A stretch of DNA of 64,000 nt. Source: JALZAI01 sp038207565. GTDB taxonomy: Bacteria > Actinomycetota > Actinomycetes > Mycobacteriales > Jatrophihabitantaceae. The stretch covers positions 47,256 to 111,255 of the forward strand of contig JBBQZQ010000007.1 in NCBI GenBank assembly GCA_038207565.1, written 5' to 3'. A program made the position numbers and the translations under genes. Within the stretch, counting starts at the first letter, position 1. The number at the start of each line of letters is the position of its first letter. This document shows, piece by piece, positions 33,515-42,365 of the stretch. Below the pieces are notes generated by a model, which saw only the letters and a program-made list of their open reading frames with translations, was not told the DNA's origin and made no database searches.

Positions 33515-34507
33515 ATGCGCGTGTTGTTGACCGGAGGCGCCGGATTCATCGGGACGCACGTACGAGAGCGCCTGCTCGAACGCGATCACGACGTCATGTC
33601 ACTCGACATCGTCCGAGGCTCAGGCAGCGGCGGGACGGTCGGTGACGTCCGCGACGCCGATGCCGTCGGCAACGTGCTGCACGGCGTCGACGTCGTCTGT
33701 CATCTGGCCGCGAAGGTGGGGCTCGGTGTCGACGTGCAAGACCTTCCCGATTACGCCGAGACGAATGTTCACGGCACTGCCGTGCTGCTCGCCGCCATGG
33801 CACGTGCGCACGTCCGGCGGCTGGTCCTGGCCAGCTCCATGGTCGTGTACGGGGAGGGTCTTGGCCGCTGCGACGAGCACGGGGACGTGATCCCGGGCGC
33901 TCGCGCCCAGGCGGATCTCCTCGCGCGGCGCTTCGAACCGCCGTGCCCTCGCTGCGGTTCCGCACTGCACCCCGCGCTCGTCGACGAGACGGCGCCGCTC
34001 GATCCGCGCAACGCCTATGCAGCGAGCAAACTGGCCCAGGAGCACTTCGCCTCGGCGTGGGCCCGGGCGACCGGGTCGAGCGTGGCGGCGCTGCGCTACC
34101 ACAACGTGTTCGGACCGGGTATGCCGCGCGACACGCCCTACGCGGGCGTCGCTGCGATCTTCCGGTCCGCCCTCGCGAACGGCGTGGCGCCGCGGGTCTT
34201 CGAGGACGGCGCGCAGCGGCGCGACTTCATCCACGTGCGCGACGTCGCGGCCGCTACGGTCGCTGCGCTCGAGCAGCATGAGCAGGGGACGATTGCGCTG
34301 AACGTAGGCTCCGGCACGCCGCGCACCGTGGGAGACATGGCTGACGCCCTCGCGGCTGCAGCCGGCGGACCGCGCCCGGAGATCACCGGAGAATTTCGGC
34401 TCGGCGACGTCAGACACATCACGGCTGACTCGACGCGCCTGCGGGAACTGCTCGGCTGGCGCCCGAAGGTCGAGTTCGCTGCCGGCGTCGCTGAATTGAT
34501 GGCGTGA
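33515..34507 (+). CDS. NAD-dependent sugar epimerase/dehydratase with CPRC insert
   Basis: 330 residues, extended SDR. MRVLLTGGAGFIGTHVRERL binds NAD; YAASKLAQE gives Tyr168 and Lys172; HNVFGPGMPRDTPYAG and FEDGAQRRDFIHVRD are typical of UDP-glucose-4-epimerase relatives. Unusual is an insertion at about 118-150 with Cys119, and CPRC at 144-147 (RRFEPPCPRCGSALHP), resembling a small zinc ribbon. The ATG follows a GGTGATGAC leader. Divergent from the GT2 gene, so both probably use the 145-base region between them. Confidence 0.93.
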   Translation: MRVLLTGGAGFIGTHVRERLLERDHDVMSLDIVRGSGSGGTVGDVRDADAVGNVLHGVDVVCHLAAKVGLGVDVQDLPDYAETNVHGTAVLLAAMARAHVRRLVLASSMVVYGEGLGRCDEHGDVIPGARAQADLLARRFEPPCPRCGSALHPALVDETAPLDPRNAYAASKLAQEHFASAWARATGSSVAALRYHNVFGPGMPRDTPYAGVAAIFRSALANGVAPRVFEDGAQRRDFIHVRDVAAATVAALEQHEQGTIALNVGSGTPRTVGDMADALAAAAGGPRPEITGEFRLGDVRHITADSTRLRELLGWRPKVEFAAGVAELMA

Positions 34508-34649
34508 ATCGCACTCCCCGTCAGCACGTGGGCAATGGGGTGGGGCCCCGGGAATGAGCCCATTTCTGCACCACGACAGACGTGCGGCGTCACAATGCCG
34601 TAAGGACCAGAATTAGCGCTCGAGTGGGGTCGCCAGCCATACTTATCGG

Positions 34650-35852
34650 ATGTCCCATTCCGATCCGGCGCAGCGGCCGCGGCGTTGGCCGAGTTTCAGC
34701 AGCCCGCTTCGCTCGACCGCGGTGACAGCACGACTCGGCCGGCTGCTGGGGATCTGCTTCGGGATATGTTTCGTTACCGGCTTGCTGAGCCATTACCAGT
34801 ACCAGCCGTGGTCATGGCTTCCGGAACCCGCCAGCCCGGTCTGGCTGTATCGCGTCACGCAGGGCCTACATGTGGCCACGGGGACCGCAGCAATACCGTT
34901 GTTGCTCGTCAAGCTCTGGTCGGTGTACCCGAATCTCTTCCGCTGGCCGCCGATCACCTCAATCAAGCACGCCGCAGAACGGTTGTCGGTCTTCGTGCTC
35001 GTGTCTGCTGGACTGGTGCAGCTCTTCACCGGCTTCTTCAACGCGCTGAACTGGTATCCGTGGGCGTGGAGCTTCGTGCCGGTCCACCGCTTTCTCGCGT
35101 ACGTCGTCATCGGATCCATCTTGCTGCATATCGGGATCAAGCTTCCTGACATCAAGTACGGATTGAGCGCGAAGTTGCCCGAGGCGGACGTCCTCACCGA
35201 AATACCGTGGAGTGAGAATCCGAACGCCCACAGCAATGCCGGTCCCGTAGCGCCGCCACCGACACCGGCGCTGTCTCGACGGGGCCTGCTCGTTGCGACC
35301 GGTGCCGGCATCGGTGTCGTGGTGGCCACCTCGGTGGGGCAGACCTTCACACCGCTGGAACGTATCGGGTTGCTGGCCATCCGGCAGTCAAGGAAGGGTC
35401 CGCAACGGGTTCCCGTGAACAGGACCGCGGATCAGGCCAAGGTGATCGCGGCCGCGAGCGCACCGAGCTGGCAGCTGAAGGTGACCGGCCCGACGCCGTA
35501 CGTGCTCGGTCTTGCTGAGATCGAAGCTCTGGCCGCCCACGAAGCGCATTTCCCGATCACCTGCGTGGAGGGGTGGAGTGTCGGGGCGCAGTGGCGGGGC
35601 GTTCGCCTGCTCGACATCGTCGAGCGCGCCGGCGGGAGCTCCGGCTCGCGCGTGCATCTGGTGTCCCTCGAGGCTCAGGGCACGTACAACAACAGCTATG
35701 TCGAAGGCCCGCAGTTGTCGCAAGCGTTGCTGGCGACCCACCTCAACGGCGGCCGCCTCGACGTCGACCACGGATATCCATTGCGCCTGATATCCCCTGA
35801 TCGTGCAGGTGTGCTCAACACCAAGTGGCTCAGCAGAGTCGAGGTGATGTGA
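34650..35852 (+). CDS. Membrane-anchored molybdopterin-dependent oxidoreductase (SUOX/YedY-like) with cytochrome-b-like N-terminus
   Basis: 400 residues. Four hydrophobic segments in the first 165 residues (LLGICFGICFVTGLL, VATGTAAIPLLLV, LSVFVLVSAGLVQLF, FLAYVVIGSILLHIGI) carry His74, His146 and His160, possible haem ligands as in cytochrome b561-type domains. A Pro-rich link leads to an internal twin-Arg-like SRRGLLVATGAGIG (209-222). The C-terminal third is a sulfite-oxidase-type Mo domain with the ligand Cys305 in FPITCVEGWS and RGVRLLDIVERAG. Fusion of b-type membrane part and Mo part suggests electron transfer to quinone. The downstream membrane gene begins at the very next base. Confidence 0.88.
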   Translation: MSHSDPAQRPRRWPSFSSPLRSTAVTARLGRLLGICFGICFVTGLLSHYQYQPWSWLPEPASPVWLYRVTQGLHVATGTAAIPLLLVKLWSVYPNLFRWPPITSIKHAAERLSVFVLVSAGLVQLFTGFFNALNWYPWAWSFVPVHRFLAYVVIGSILLHIGIKLPDIKYGLSAKLPEADVLTEIPWSENPNAHSNAGPVAPPPTPALSRRGLLVATGAGIGVVVATSVGQTFTPLERIGLLAIRQSRKGPQRVPVNRTADQAKVIAAASAPSWQLKVTGPTPYVLGLAEIEALAAHEAHFPITCVEGWSVGAQWRGVRLLDIVERAGGSSGSRVHLVSLEAQGTYNNSYVEGPQLSQALLATHLNGGRLDVDHGYPLRLISPDRAGVLNTKWLSRVEVM

Positions 35853-36320
35853 GTGAAAAGCTGGCGTATCGCGCTAGGCGCGGCGGGAATTCTGCTGGCC
35901 CTTTTCGGCGTATTCCGGTTGCTCACCCAGATACCTTTTGCCGATCTCCTGGTGCTTGCCCTGTGGTTGATCGGCGCGGTGATCATCCACGACGGCGTCC
36001 TCACGCCAATAGTCCTCGCGATCAGCTGGGCCATGGCCCGGGTCGTCCCGCCACGTGGCCGCCGCTACCTGCAGGCCGCCCTGGTGGCGGGCGCCCTCGT
36101 CACCGTCATCGCCATCCCGATGATCTATCGACAGGACAGCCAACCGCGGAGTAAGGCCATCCTGCAACAGAACTTCGGCGGCAACCTCACCCTCATCCTT
36201 GCCGTCATTGCCGCCGTCAGCCTGTTGGCTTACGCCCTCCGCGTAGCCGGCGATCATCGACGCGGCCAGTCGAGATCGGCGGTCGCGCCAGACCGTGCTG
36301 AGGAACCGCGCCAGGACTGA
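35853..36320 (+). CDS. Small multi-pass membrane protein
   Basis: 155 residues from a GTG immediately after the stop of the Mo oxidoreductase, so the two are co-translated. Three or four hydrophobic segments: ALGAAGILLALFGVFRLL, LLVLALWLIGAVIIHDGVL, AALVAGALVTVIAIPMI and LTLILAVIAAVSLLAYAL, with a polar C-terminal tail. I do not recognise a named family. Its conserved-looking HDGVLTP loop and position suggest an accessory subunit for the oxidoreductase. Confidence 0.8.
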   Translation: MKSWRIALGAAGILLALFGVFRLLTQIPFADLLVLALWLIGAVIIHDGVLTPIVLAISWAMARVVPPRGRRYLQAALVAGALVTVIAIPMIYRQDSQPRSKAILQQNFGGNLTLILAVIAAVSLLAYALRVAGDHRRGQSRSAVAPDRAEEPRQD

Positions 36321-36379
36321 CCGGGTCTGGAGACTTCGTCCGTACGTTCCGGCACCGCATGGCCGGGTACCAGGTGTTC

Positions 36380-36994
36380 ATGACAGATTCCCTCACTGCC
36401 ATCGCGCTTGTGTGCACCCTCAATCGCTCCCCGGCGCGATCGAGCAGTTCGCTCATCGCCAACCAGGTCCTGGCCGCCCTCGGTGAACACGGCGTGGCGG
36501 GCACGGCCGTCCGCGTTGTCGACCACGACGTCAAGGCCGGCGTGGAACTCGACATGGGCGCGGGCGACGAGTGGCCGGCGATTCGTGAACAGATCATGGC
36601 CGCCGATATCCTGATTGTCTCGACACCGACGTGGATGGGACAACAGAGCAGCGCATGCCAACGTGTCCTCGAGCGTCTGGACGCGGAATTGTCGGAGGAG
36701 GATGAATAGGGGCGACCACGCACGTTCGGCAAGGTGGCCGTTGCCTCCGTCGTCGGCAACGAGGACGGCGCGCACCACGTCAGTGCAGTACTTTTCCAGG
36801 TACTGAACGACGTTGGATTCTCCATCCCGGCTCAGGGGGTCACCTACTGGAACGGTGAAGCGATGAAATCGACCGACTATGTCGAGCTCTCCGAAACACC
36901 TGAAGCCACGGCACAGACCACGAAGGTGGTTGCTGCGAACGCTGCCCACCTGGCACACCTGCTGAAGGCGCGGGCCTACCCGCCCACCCGCTGA
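36380..36994 (+). pseudogene. Flavodoxin/NAD(P)H-dependent FMN-reductase-like gene with in-frame amber codon
   Basis: Two adjacent open stretches in the same frame together give a full-length flavodoxin-fold protein of about 204 residues. The first (36380-36709) contains LTAIALVCTLNRSPARSSS and IVSTPTWMGQQSS (flavin-binding loops) and ends ERLDAELSEEDE then TAG at 36707-36709. The second resumes at once with GRPRTFGKVAVASVVGNEDG and runs to 36994. A single base change accounts for the break; no bases are missing. Either a recent nonsense mutation, a sequencing error, or stop read-through. In front stands the small membrane gene, 59 bases away. Confidence 0.85.
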
Positions 36995-37110
36995 CTACCT
37001 GTCAGGTCGCCGCACGTCGTCTGGTTTTCTTGTCTAGTTTTCCGGCGAGGTGTTCTTACCGATCAGTGACATGACACAGTAATGGCCACGCGCGAACTAC
37101 TGTCGCGAGC

Positions 37111-38496
37111 ATGACCGAGCCCGGCGCGCACGCTCTGGCGCCCGCCGCCGGGCGGCCGTCGACGCCGGGTCGTGCATGCCTGGGTACGTGGCCCGCCCGC
37201 GGGATCGCCATCGCTGTGGCGGTCATGCTGCTGGGACTCATCGTCCCAGTGCTCTTCCATTGGGCCGTGCACGCGCACAGCTTCGCGCCGCTGAGTGCGC
37301 TGTGGCGTCCGCGTCTAGGCCCGGGAACAGTGCCTGCCCTCGCTGTAGGCGTTGCGTCGGTGCTGTGGGGCCCCAGGCTAGCGCTTGCTCTGAATTGGCC
37401 GGCGCTGCTCGCCGTGGCTTACGCCGTCGGCGTCGCGTGGATGGCCAGCCTGGCAACCGTCGACGGCTGGCACGGGATCGGCGGGATACTGGGCCGCGGC
37501 GACGAGTACTTGCAAACCGCCCGGCACGTCACCAGCATTTCCGCGACGCTGCACGAGTACGTCGAGCGCATTCCGGTGGACAGCCCCGTCAACTGGCCCA
37601 CGCATGTCGCCGGGCATCCGCCCGGGGCGCTGCTGTTCTTCGTTCTGCTCGTCAGGCTGGGTCTCGGCGGCGGGCTCGCGGCCGGCTGGGTGGTGCTGTT
37701 GCTTGCCGCGACGACACCGCTCGCGGTACTGCTGACCCTGCGCAGGTTCGGCGCAGAACTCGCGGCGCGGCGCGTGTCACCCTTTCTCGTCGTCGGGCCT
37801 GCCGCGATCTGGACTGCCGTTTCGGCTGATGCCATGTTCGGCGCGACCGCGGCATGGGGCCTGTATGTCCTGGCCGTCGCAGCCACCTCGCGTAACACGG
37901 CGCGGATGCTGGGTTGGAGCCTGCTGGCCGGTCTGTTGCTCGGCTACTGCGTTCTGCTGTCCTACGGACTGCCGCTGCTGGCGATCCTGGCGATTGCGGT
38001 GCTGCTCATTGCTGGCAACCCATGGCCGCTGGCTGGCGCCGCAGTGAGCGCCGTAGCGCTCGTACTCGCCACCGCGGCGGCCGGATTCGTCTGGTGGGAG
38101 GCATTTCCAGTGCTACGCGAGCGCTATTACGCCGGCGTCGCGGCCGTTCGTCCAGCCGCGTACTGGGTATGGGGTGACTTGGCAGCCCTGTGTTTCAGCG
38201 CCGGCCCGCTGGTGGGTGCATCGGTGGCCGCCGTCGTGCAGCAAGCCCGGTCGAGCCGTACGAACGTTCCCGCAATCAGGCCCGTCGTGCTGTTGACGCT
38301 GGCCGCGTGCATCTGCGTCGCGCTCGCCGACGTATCGTTGATGAGCAAGGCCGAAACCGAACGCATCTGGTTACCGTTCGTACCCTGGCTGCTGCTCGGC
38401 ACCGCCCTACTGCCGGGTTCCTGGCATCGGCGCGCGCTGGCCGGTCAGGTGGCACTCGCGATCGCCGTGCAGTCGCTGCTGCTCCTGCGCTGGTAG
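37111..38496 (+). CDS. Polytopic membrane protein, probable glycosyltransferase of GT-C type
   Basis: 461 residues with about ten hydrophobic segments. A large extracytoplasmic loop after the third or fourth segment contains GRGDEYLQTARHVTSISATL and HVAGHPPGALLFF, in the position where GT-C enzymes carry catalytic acidic residues. The C-terminal part reads ETERIWLPFVPWLLLG. Comparable actinobacterial proteins are usually annotated as hypothetical membrane proteins or PMT-like. Near a DPM1-like GT2 and epimerase, it could use a polyprenyl-phosphate sugar. The ATG at 37111 is preceded by no clear ribosome-binding site. Confidence 0.75.
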   Translation: MTEPGAHALAPAAGRPSTPGRACLGTWPARGIAIAVAVMLLGLIVPVLFHWAVHAHSFAPLSALWRPRLGPGTVPALAVGVASVLWGPRLALALNWPALLAVAYAVGVAWMASLATVDGWHGIGGILGRGDEYLQTARHVTSISATLHEYVERIPVDSPVNWPTHVAGHPPGALLFFVLLVRLGLGGGLAAGWVVLLLAATTPLAVLLTLRRFGAELAARRVSPFLVVGPAAIWTAVSADAMFGATAAWGLYVLAVAATSRNTARMLGWSLLAGLLLGYCVLLSYGLPLLAILAIAVLLIAGNPWPLAGAAVSAVALVLATAAAGFVWWEAFPVLRERYYAGVAAVRPAAYWVWGDLAALCFSAGPLVGASVAAVVQQARSSRTNVPAIRPVVLLTLAACICVALADVSLMSKAETERIWLPFVPWLLLGTALLPGSWHRRALAGQVALAIAVQSLLLLRW

Positions 38497-39040
38497 TGCT
38501 CGCTACCAGCCACGGCGTGCTGAGTCACTTCCATCCGTTACATCGTGCCTGGATTGGGCAGCGTTGGCACACGCGCCGATAGCATCGGTGATGCGCACCG
38601 CGCATCGCCGTCGTCAGGCACGAGGCGACCTCATGATTTTCATCACTCTCCACGCGCCCGGGAATCGCGAACCTGCGGCCGGCCGAAATCGACGGCCGCC
38701 AGACACTGTCGGTGACACGCCAGGTCCGCCCTCATGGCAATTCGCAGCACCTGAACGCGGGCCGCCGGCAAGCGGATGCGCATGAGCGTGTGCCAGTTGT
38801 TCCGCTCGGTCGGTGGAGATACCGACCGAAAACGACCAGTACGAGGCCACACTGATAATCGACCAGCAAATGCAAATCAGGGCGATTCAGGCATCGAGAC
38901 CTTTTCGACTACCCGGATGCTCGAGGTTTACATTTCTGCGGAGTCCCGTTTGCGTCCCCACATGCGCTGACGTAGCGTGCGATTCACCGAATGCGGTGGT
39001 GCGGTGCACGACCCGGGAACGTAAAAGGAGTTGGGGGCTC
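38497..39040. other. Gene-free 544-base stretch with one hairpin
   Basis: No supportable gene on either strand. It contains a perfect 9-base stem (TCGGTCGGT 38806-38814, loop GGAGAT, ACCGACCGA 38821-38829). The 3' part must contain the promoter and AAAGGAG site (39024-39030) of the secreted protein gene that follows. Confidence 0.6.
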
Positions 39041-40393
39041 GTGCGTTCTTTTGGGCGGGCATTGGGCGTCGGCGTCATTATTTGTGCCTCGCTGGGTGTT
39101 GGAATGGCACTGCCGGCAGCGGGTGCCGTAACCGGGGGGCCGGTGACGACGACGCCGGCGCCCTGGACACCACACTTCGCGTCGTCGAGCATCCCTGTCT
39201 CCAAGGTCCGTCAACTCGCAGCGTGCGGCGCCACAATGTACGCCGTGGGCACGTTCACCACGATCCTGCAATCCGGCGTGGCGTATACCCGAAACAACGC
39301 ATTCAGCTTCAACGCCTCCACCGGCGCGGTGTCGAACTGGGACCCCAACGTGAACGGCCTCGTGAATTCGGTCGCAGTGTCGGCGGATTGTTCGACCGCA
39401 TACCTAGGGGGCATTTTCACCTCAGTGCACGGGACGGCAGTGAAGAACCTCGTGTCGGTGAGCGCGTCTACCGGCGCGGTGAATACCAACTTCACGCATA
39501 CCGCCAACGGTCGAGTCGAGGCGCTGCTCGTCTCCGGCAATCACGTGCTCGTCGGGGGTTATTTCACCAGCGTCAACAACTCGCCCAGGCGGTATCTGGC
39601 CAGTGTGAACCCGACCACCGGGCTCGACGACGCATACCTCGATCTGAACATATCCGGTAATTACGTCTACACCGACGCAGGCGGACTGTCGGCGAACAGC
39701 AATCCGAGCCGTGTGTACAACTTGGAACTCAGTCCTAACCGCAGCCGCCTGCTGGTCATGGGCGATTTCACCTCCGTCGCCGGTTACCGGCGTCAGCAGA
39801 TTTTCATGCTCGACCTCGGCGCCTCCAGTGGAACCCTCGACGCCTGGTACTCGAGTGAGTTCAATGCCTACTGCGCCATCAAGACACCCTTCTACGTGCA
39901 GGCGGCCGCCTGGTCGCCCGACGGTGCAAGCGTGTACGTGGCGACGACCGGCCTCAAGCCCGCCACCGGCACGGGCTATCTCACCAGCGACCCGCGCGGC
40001 GGGCTGTGCGACGCTGCGGCCGCGTTCCCCAGCACCAGCGTCTCCACCCTGTCGCACAGGTGGATCAATTACACCGGATGCGACTCGCTGTTCTCTATAA
40101 CTGCCGACGCGAACGACGTCTACGTCGCCGGGCACGAGCGATGGGCCAACAATGGCTCGGGCTGCAACAACGCCGGCCCTGGCTCGGTATCGCGCCCAGG
40201 CATCGGCGCACTGTCGCCCAGCATCGGGGCAGCCACAACATGGAATCCGACCCGTTCACGCGGCCAGGGCGCCGATGACATGATCACCACGACCAACCCG
40301 CCCGGACTCTGGATTGCGAGCGACAACGCGGCCGGGGCCGACCAATGCGGCGGAGTCCAGGGGCACGCCGGCATCTGCTTCCTGCCGGCGTAG
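39041..40393 (+). CDS. Secreted beta-propeller-like repeat protein
   Basis: 450 residues from the GTG at 39041, ten bases after AAAGGAG. The N-terminus (VRSFGRALGVGVIICASLGV then GMALPAAGA) is a signal peptide. The mature part has delta-60/propeller-like repeats of about 45-50 residues with the recurring pattern YxxGxFTS-V, then LxSVxxxTGxVxxxF (for example YLGGIFTSVHG, LVGGYFTSVNN, VMGDFTSVAGY). Cysteine pairs towards the C-terminus (GGLCDAA, TGCDSLF, GSGCNNAG, ADQCGGVQGHAGICFLPA) suggest extracellular disulfides. Function unknown; probably a surface or exported binding protein. Confidence 0.85.
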   Translation: MRSFGRALGVGVIICASLGVGMALPAAGAVTGGPVTTTPAPWTPHFASSSIPVSKVRQLAACGATMYAVGTFTTILQSGVAYTRNNAFSFNASTGAVSNWDPNVNGLVNSVAVSADCSTAYLGGIFTSVHGTAVKNLVSVSASTGAVNTNFTHTANGRVEALLVSGNHVLVGGYFTSVNNSPRRYLASVNPTTGLDDAYLDLNISGNYVYTDAGGLSANSNPSRVYNLELSPNRSRLLVMGDFTSVAGYRRQQIFMLDLGASSGTLDAWYSSEFNAYCAIKTPFYVQAAAWSPDGASVYVATTGLKPATGTGYLTSDPRGGLCDAAAAFPSTSVSTLSHRWINYTGCDSLFSITADANDVYVAGHERWANNGSGCNNAGPGSVSRPGIGALSPSIGAATTWNPTRSRGQGADDMITTTNPPGLWIASDNAAGADQCGGVQGHAGICFLPA

Positions 40394-40420
40394 CGACCCC
40401 CTCCGGCCGACTGCCGACAA

Positions 40421-40485
40421 CGCGTGGAAAGCCGTTCTCGTGCCGCACCTGAGAGGGTAACGAGCACGAGAACGGCGTCCACGCG
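40421..40485. terminator. Large bidirectional hairpin between convergent genes
   Basis: A perfect 13-base inverted repeat (GCCGTTCTCGTGC 40431-40443 and its complement 40464-40476, 20-base loop) is extended by an outer 8-base pair CGCGTGGA (40421-40428) / TCCACGCG (40478-40485) after a small bulge. It sits between the 3' ends of the secreted protein and the GH13 gene, where a shared terminator is expected. There is no T tract, so it would act as an intrinsic-like or RNA-stabilising hairpin. Confidence 0.7.
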
Positions 40486-40587
40486 GATCGACGCCACGAG
40501 GGGAGGTTCCTCGAGTCGGCCCAGTTTGCGCCTTTCGTGGGGTGGCGATGACCCGTGCCGGTTCCGGGACCGTGACGGACCCGGCGT

Positions 40588-42225
40588 TCAGAGCCGGATC
40601 CAGCGGTAGCCCCAACCGTTCAGTGTCAATTCTGTGATCCTCGGGGTCAGGGGTTCGTAGGCTGAATCGCCGAACACCTCGTAGGCGTGGGGGCCGGTGT
40701 GGAGCGCAGTCGTGTCGATGGTCAGCGAGGCGTCAGCCAGGTTGTGCAGCAGCAGTATCGACCCTTCGGGGGCGTCGAAGCGGTGCGCCAGGACGGAACG
40801 CGGTAGTGGGATGTCGATGACCGTTGGCGCGCCGACCCCGATTTCGGGGCATTCCCGCAGGACCCGAATCAGCTGTTCGAACCAGCGTTGCAGGGAATCC
40901 TTGTCTCGGCTCTGGTCGCGGACATTTGCCCGCCTGGGACCGTAGGCGGTGCGGGTCGGGACCGGCCGGGTCAACGCTGCCGGCGAGGCGTCGGAGAATC
41001 CTGCCGAGCGGGTCGGGTCCCATTGCATCGGCGTTCGGATCGCGTCGCGCCCAGGAAGTTTGAGATCTTCGCCCATGCCGATTTCTTCGCCGTAACGCAA
41101 CACGGGGGTGCCCGGCATGGTGAACTGCAGCGAGTAGGCGAGCTCGATACGTCTGCGGTCGCCCTTGAGCATCGGCGCTAGGCGGCGACGGATACCGCGC
41201 CCGTAGATACGCATGTCCGGCTTCGGTGCAAACGCGCTCATCACGTCATTGCGCTGTTCGTCGGTCAGCCGACTCAGGTCCAGCTCATCGTGATTGCGGA
41301 GGAAAGTCGCCCACTGCGCCATCGCGGGAAGGCGCGGCAGTGCGGTCAGCGCCTCTACAAGCGGCTCAGCGTCGCAGCGGGCCAGCGCGAGCCAGAGCTG
41401 GGTATTGAGCCCGAAGGCAAACATCATATGAGCGCGGTCATTGGGGCCGCCACGGGTGGCGGCGCAGTAGTCGGCCACGTCGTCGGGGGCCACGTTCGCT
41501 TCGCATAGCAACACCGCGTCGCCGGTGTGCCATTGCACGTCCTGGCGCCAATCGTCGAGGATGGAGAAGTCGAGCGGCCCAGGATCCACGCCGGCCGTGA
41601 CCTGTTCCAAGACGAACGGAGCGGCGTCGATCCGGAAGCCCGATGCGCCCAGCTGCAACCAGAACGCCATGACCTTCTTGATTTCAGCTCGGACGGCCGG
41701 GTTGGACCAGTTGAGGTCGGGTTGGAAATCATAGAAGCGATGGAAATACCAGCGTCGAGCCTGCTCGTCCCAGGTCCAGGTCTCGGTCTGTTCGCCGGGG
41801 AACACGATGCCCTGACGGCGGTCGGGCGGTTCGGCGTCACTCCATACGTACCAGTCGCGGTAGGGCGAGTCCGGGTCGTTGCGGGCCGACACGAACCACG
41901 GATGTTCGTTCGACGTGTGATTGACCACGAGGTCGAGCAGTAGCCTGATACCTCGTTGGCGGGCCTGAACCGCGAGCTCGGTGAAGTCCCCCAAACTGCC
42001 CAACCGGGGATCGATGCCGTAGTAGTCGCTGATGTCGTAGCCGTTGTCGCGTTGTGGCGATGGATGGATCGGGTTGAGCCACAGGCAGGTGACCCCGAGG
42101 CGAGCGAGATAGTCCAGCCGGCTTGTCAAACCGGGCAGGTCGCCGCAACCATCGGCATCGGAATCCTGGAAGCAGTCGACCTCGATGCAATAGATGACCG
42201 ATTCCTTGTACCACCGTTCAGACAC
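40588..42225 (-). CDS. GH13 alpha-glucosidase / trehalose-synthase-like enzyme
   Basis: 545 residues from the GTG at 42225 with GGAGG seven bases upstream; the longer frame is not needed. The opening ERWYKESVIYCIEVDCFQDSDADGCGDLPGL is typical of TreS/GH13_16. Catalytic residues: nucleophile Asp in GFRIDAAPF, acid/base Glu in LLCEANVAP, third Asp in FLRNHDELDL. The protein ends with a beta-sandwich C domain (GSILLLHNLADASLTI) and lacks a maltokinase extension. It could isomerise maltose to trehalose or hydrolyse alpha-glucosides; TreS-like activity is favoured by the FLRNHDEL motif. Confidence 0.9.
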   Translation of the reverse strand: MSERWYKESVIYCIEVDCFQDSDADGCGDLPGLTSRLDYLARLGVTCLWLNPIHPSPQRDNGYDISDYYGIDPRLGSLGDFTELAVQARQRGIRLLLDLVVNHTSNEHPWFVSARNDPDSPYRDWYVWSDAEPPDRRQGIVFPGEQTETWTWDEQARRWYFHRFYDFQPDLNWSNPAVRAEIKKVMAFWLQLGASGFRIDAAPFVLEQVTAGVDPGPLDFSILDDWRQDVQWHTGDAVLLCEANVAPDDVADYCAATRGGPNDRAHMMFAFGLNTQLWLALARCDAEPLVEALTALPRLPAMAQWATFLRNHDELDLSRLTDEQRNDVMSAFAPKPDMRIYGRGIRRRLAPMLKGDRRRIELAYSLQFTMPGTPVLRYGEEIGMGEDLKLPGRDAIRTPMQWDPTRSAGFSDASPAALTRPVPTRTAYGPRRANVRDQSRDKDSLQRWFEQLIRVLRECPEIGVGAPTVIDIPLPRSVLAHRFDAPEGSILLLHNLADASLTIDTTALHTGPHAYEVFGDSAYEPLTPRITELTLNGWGYRWIRL

Positions 42226-42365
42226 GAGCGGACCTCCGATCACCTGTGCAGCACCGGCCGTGACGCGTCGGCCGCCGTGTACCAGGATCAGAACACATCC
42301 AGGATTGACAGACCACACGCAGGACAACCAGGCGCCGAAGTATGACGCCCACGGGAGATGATCAA

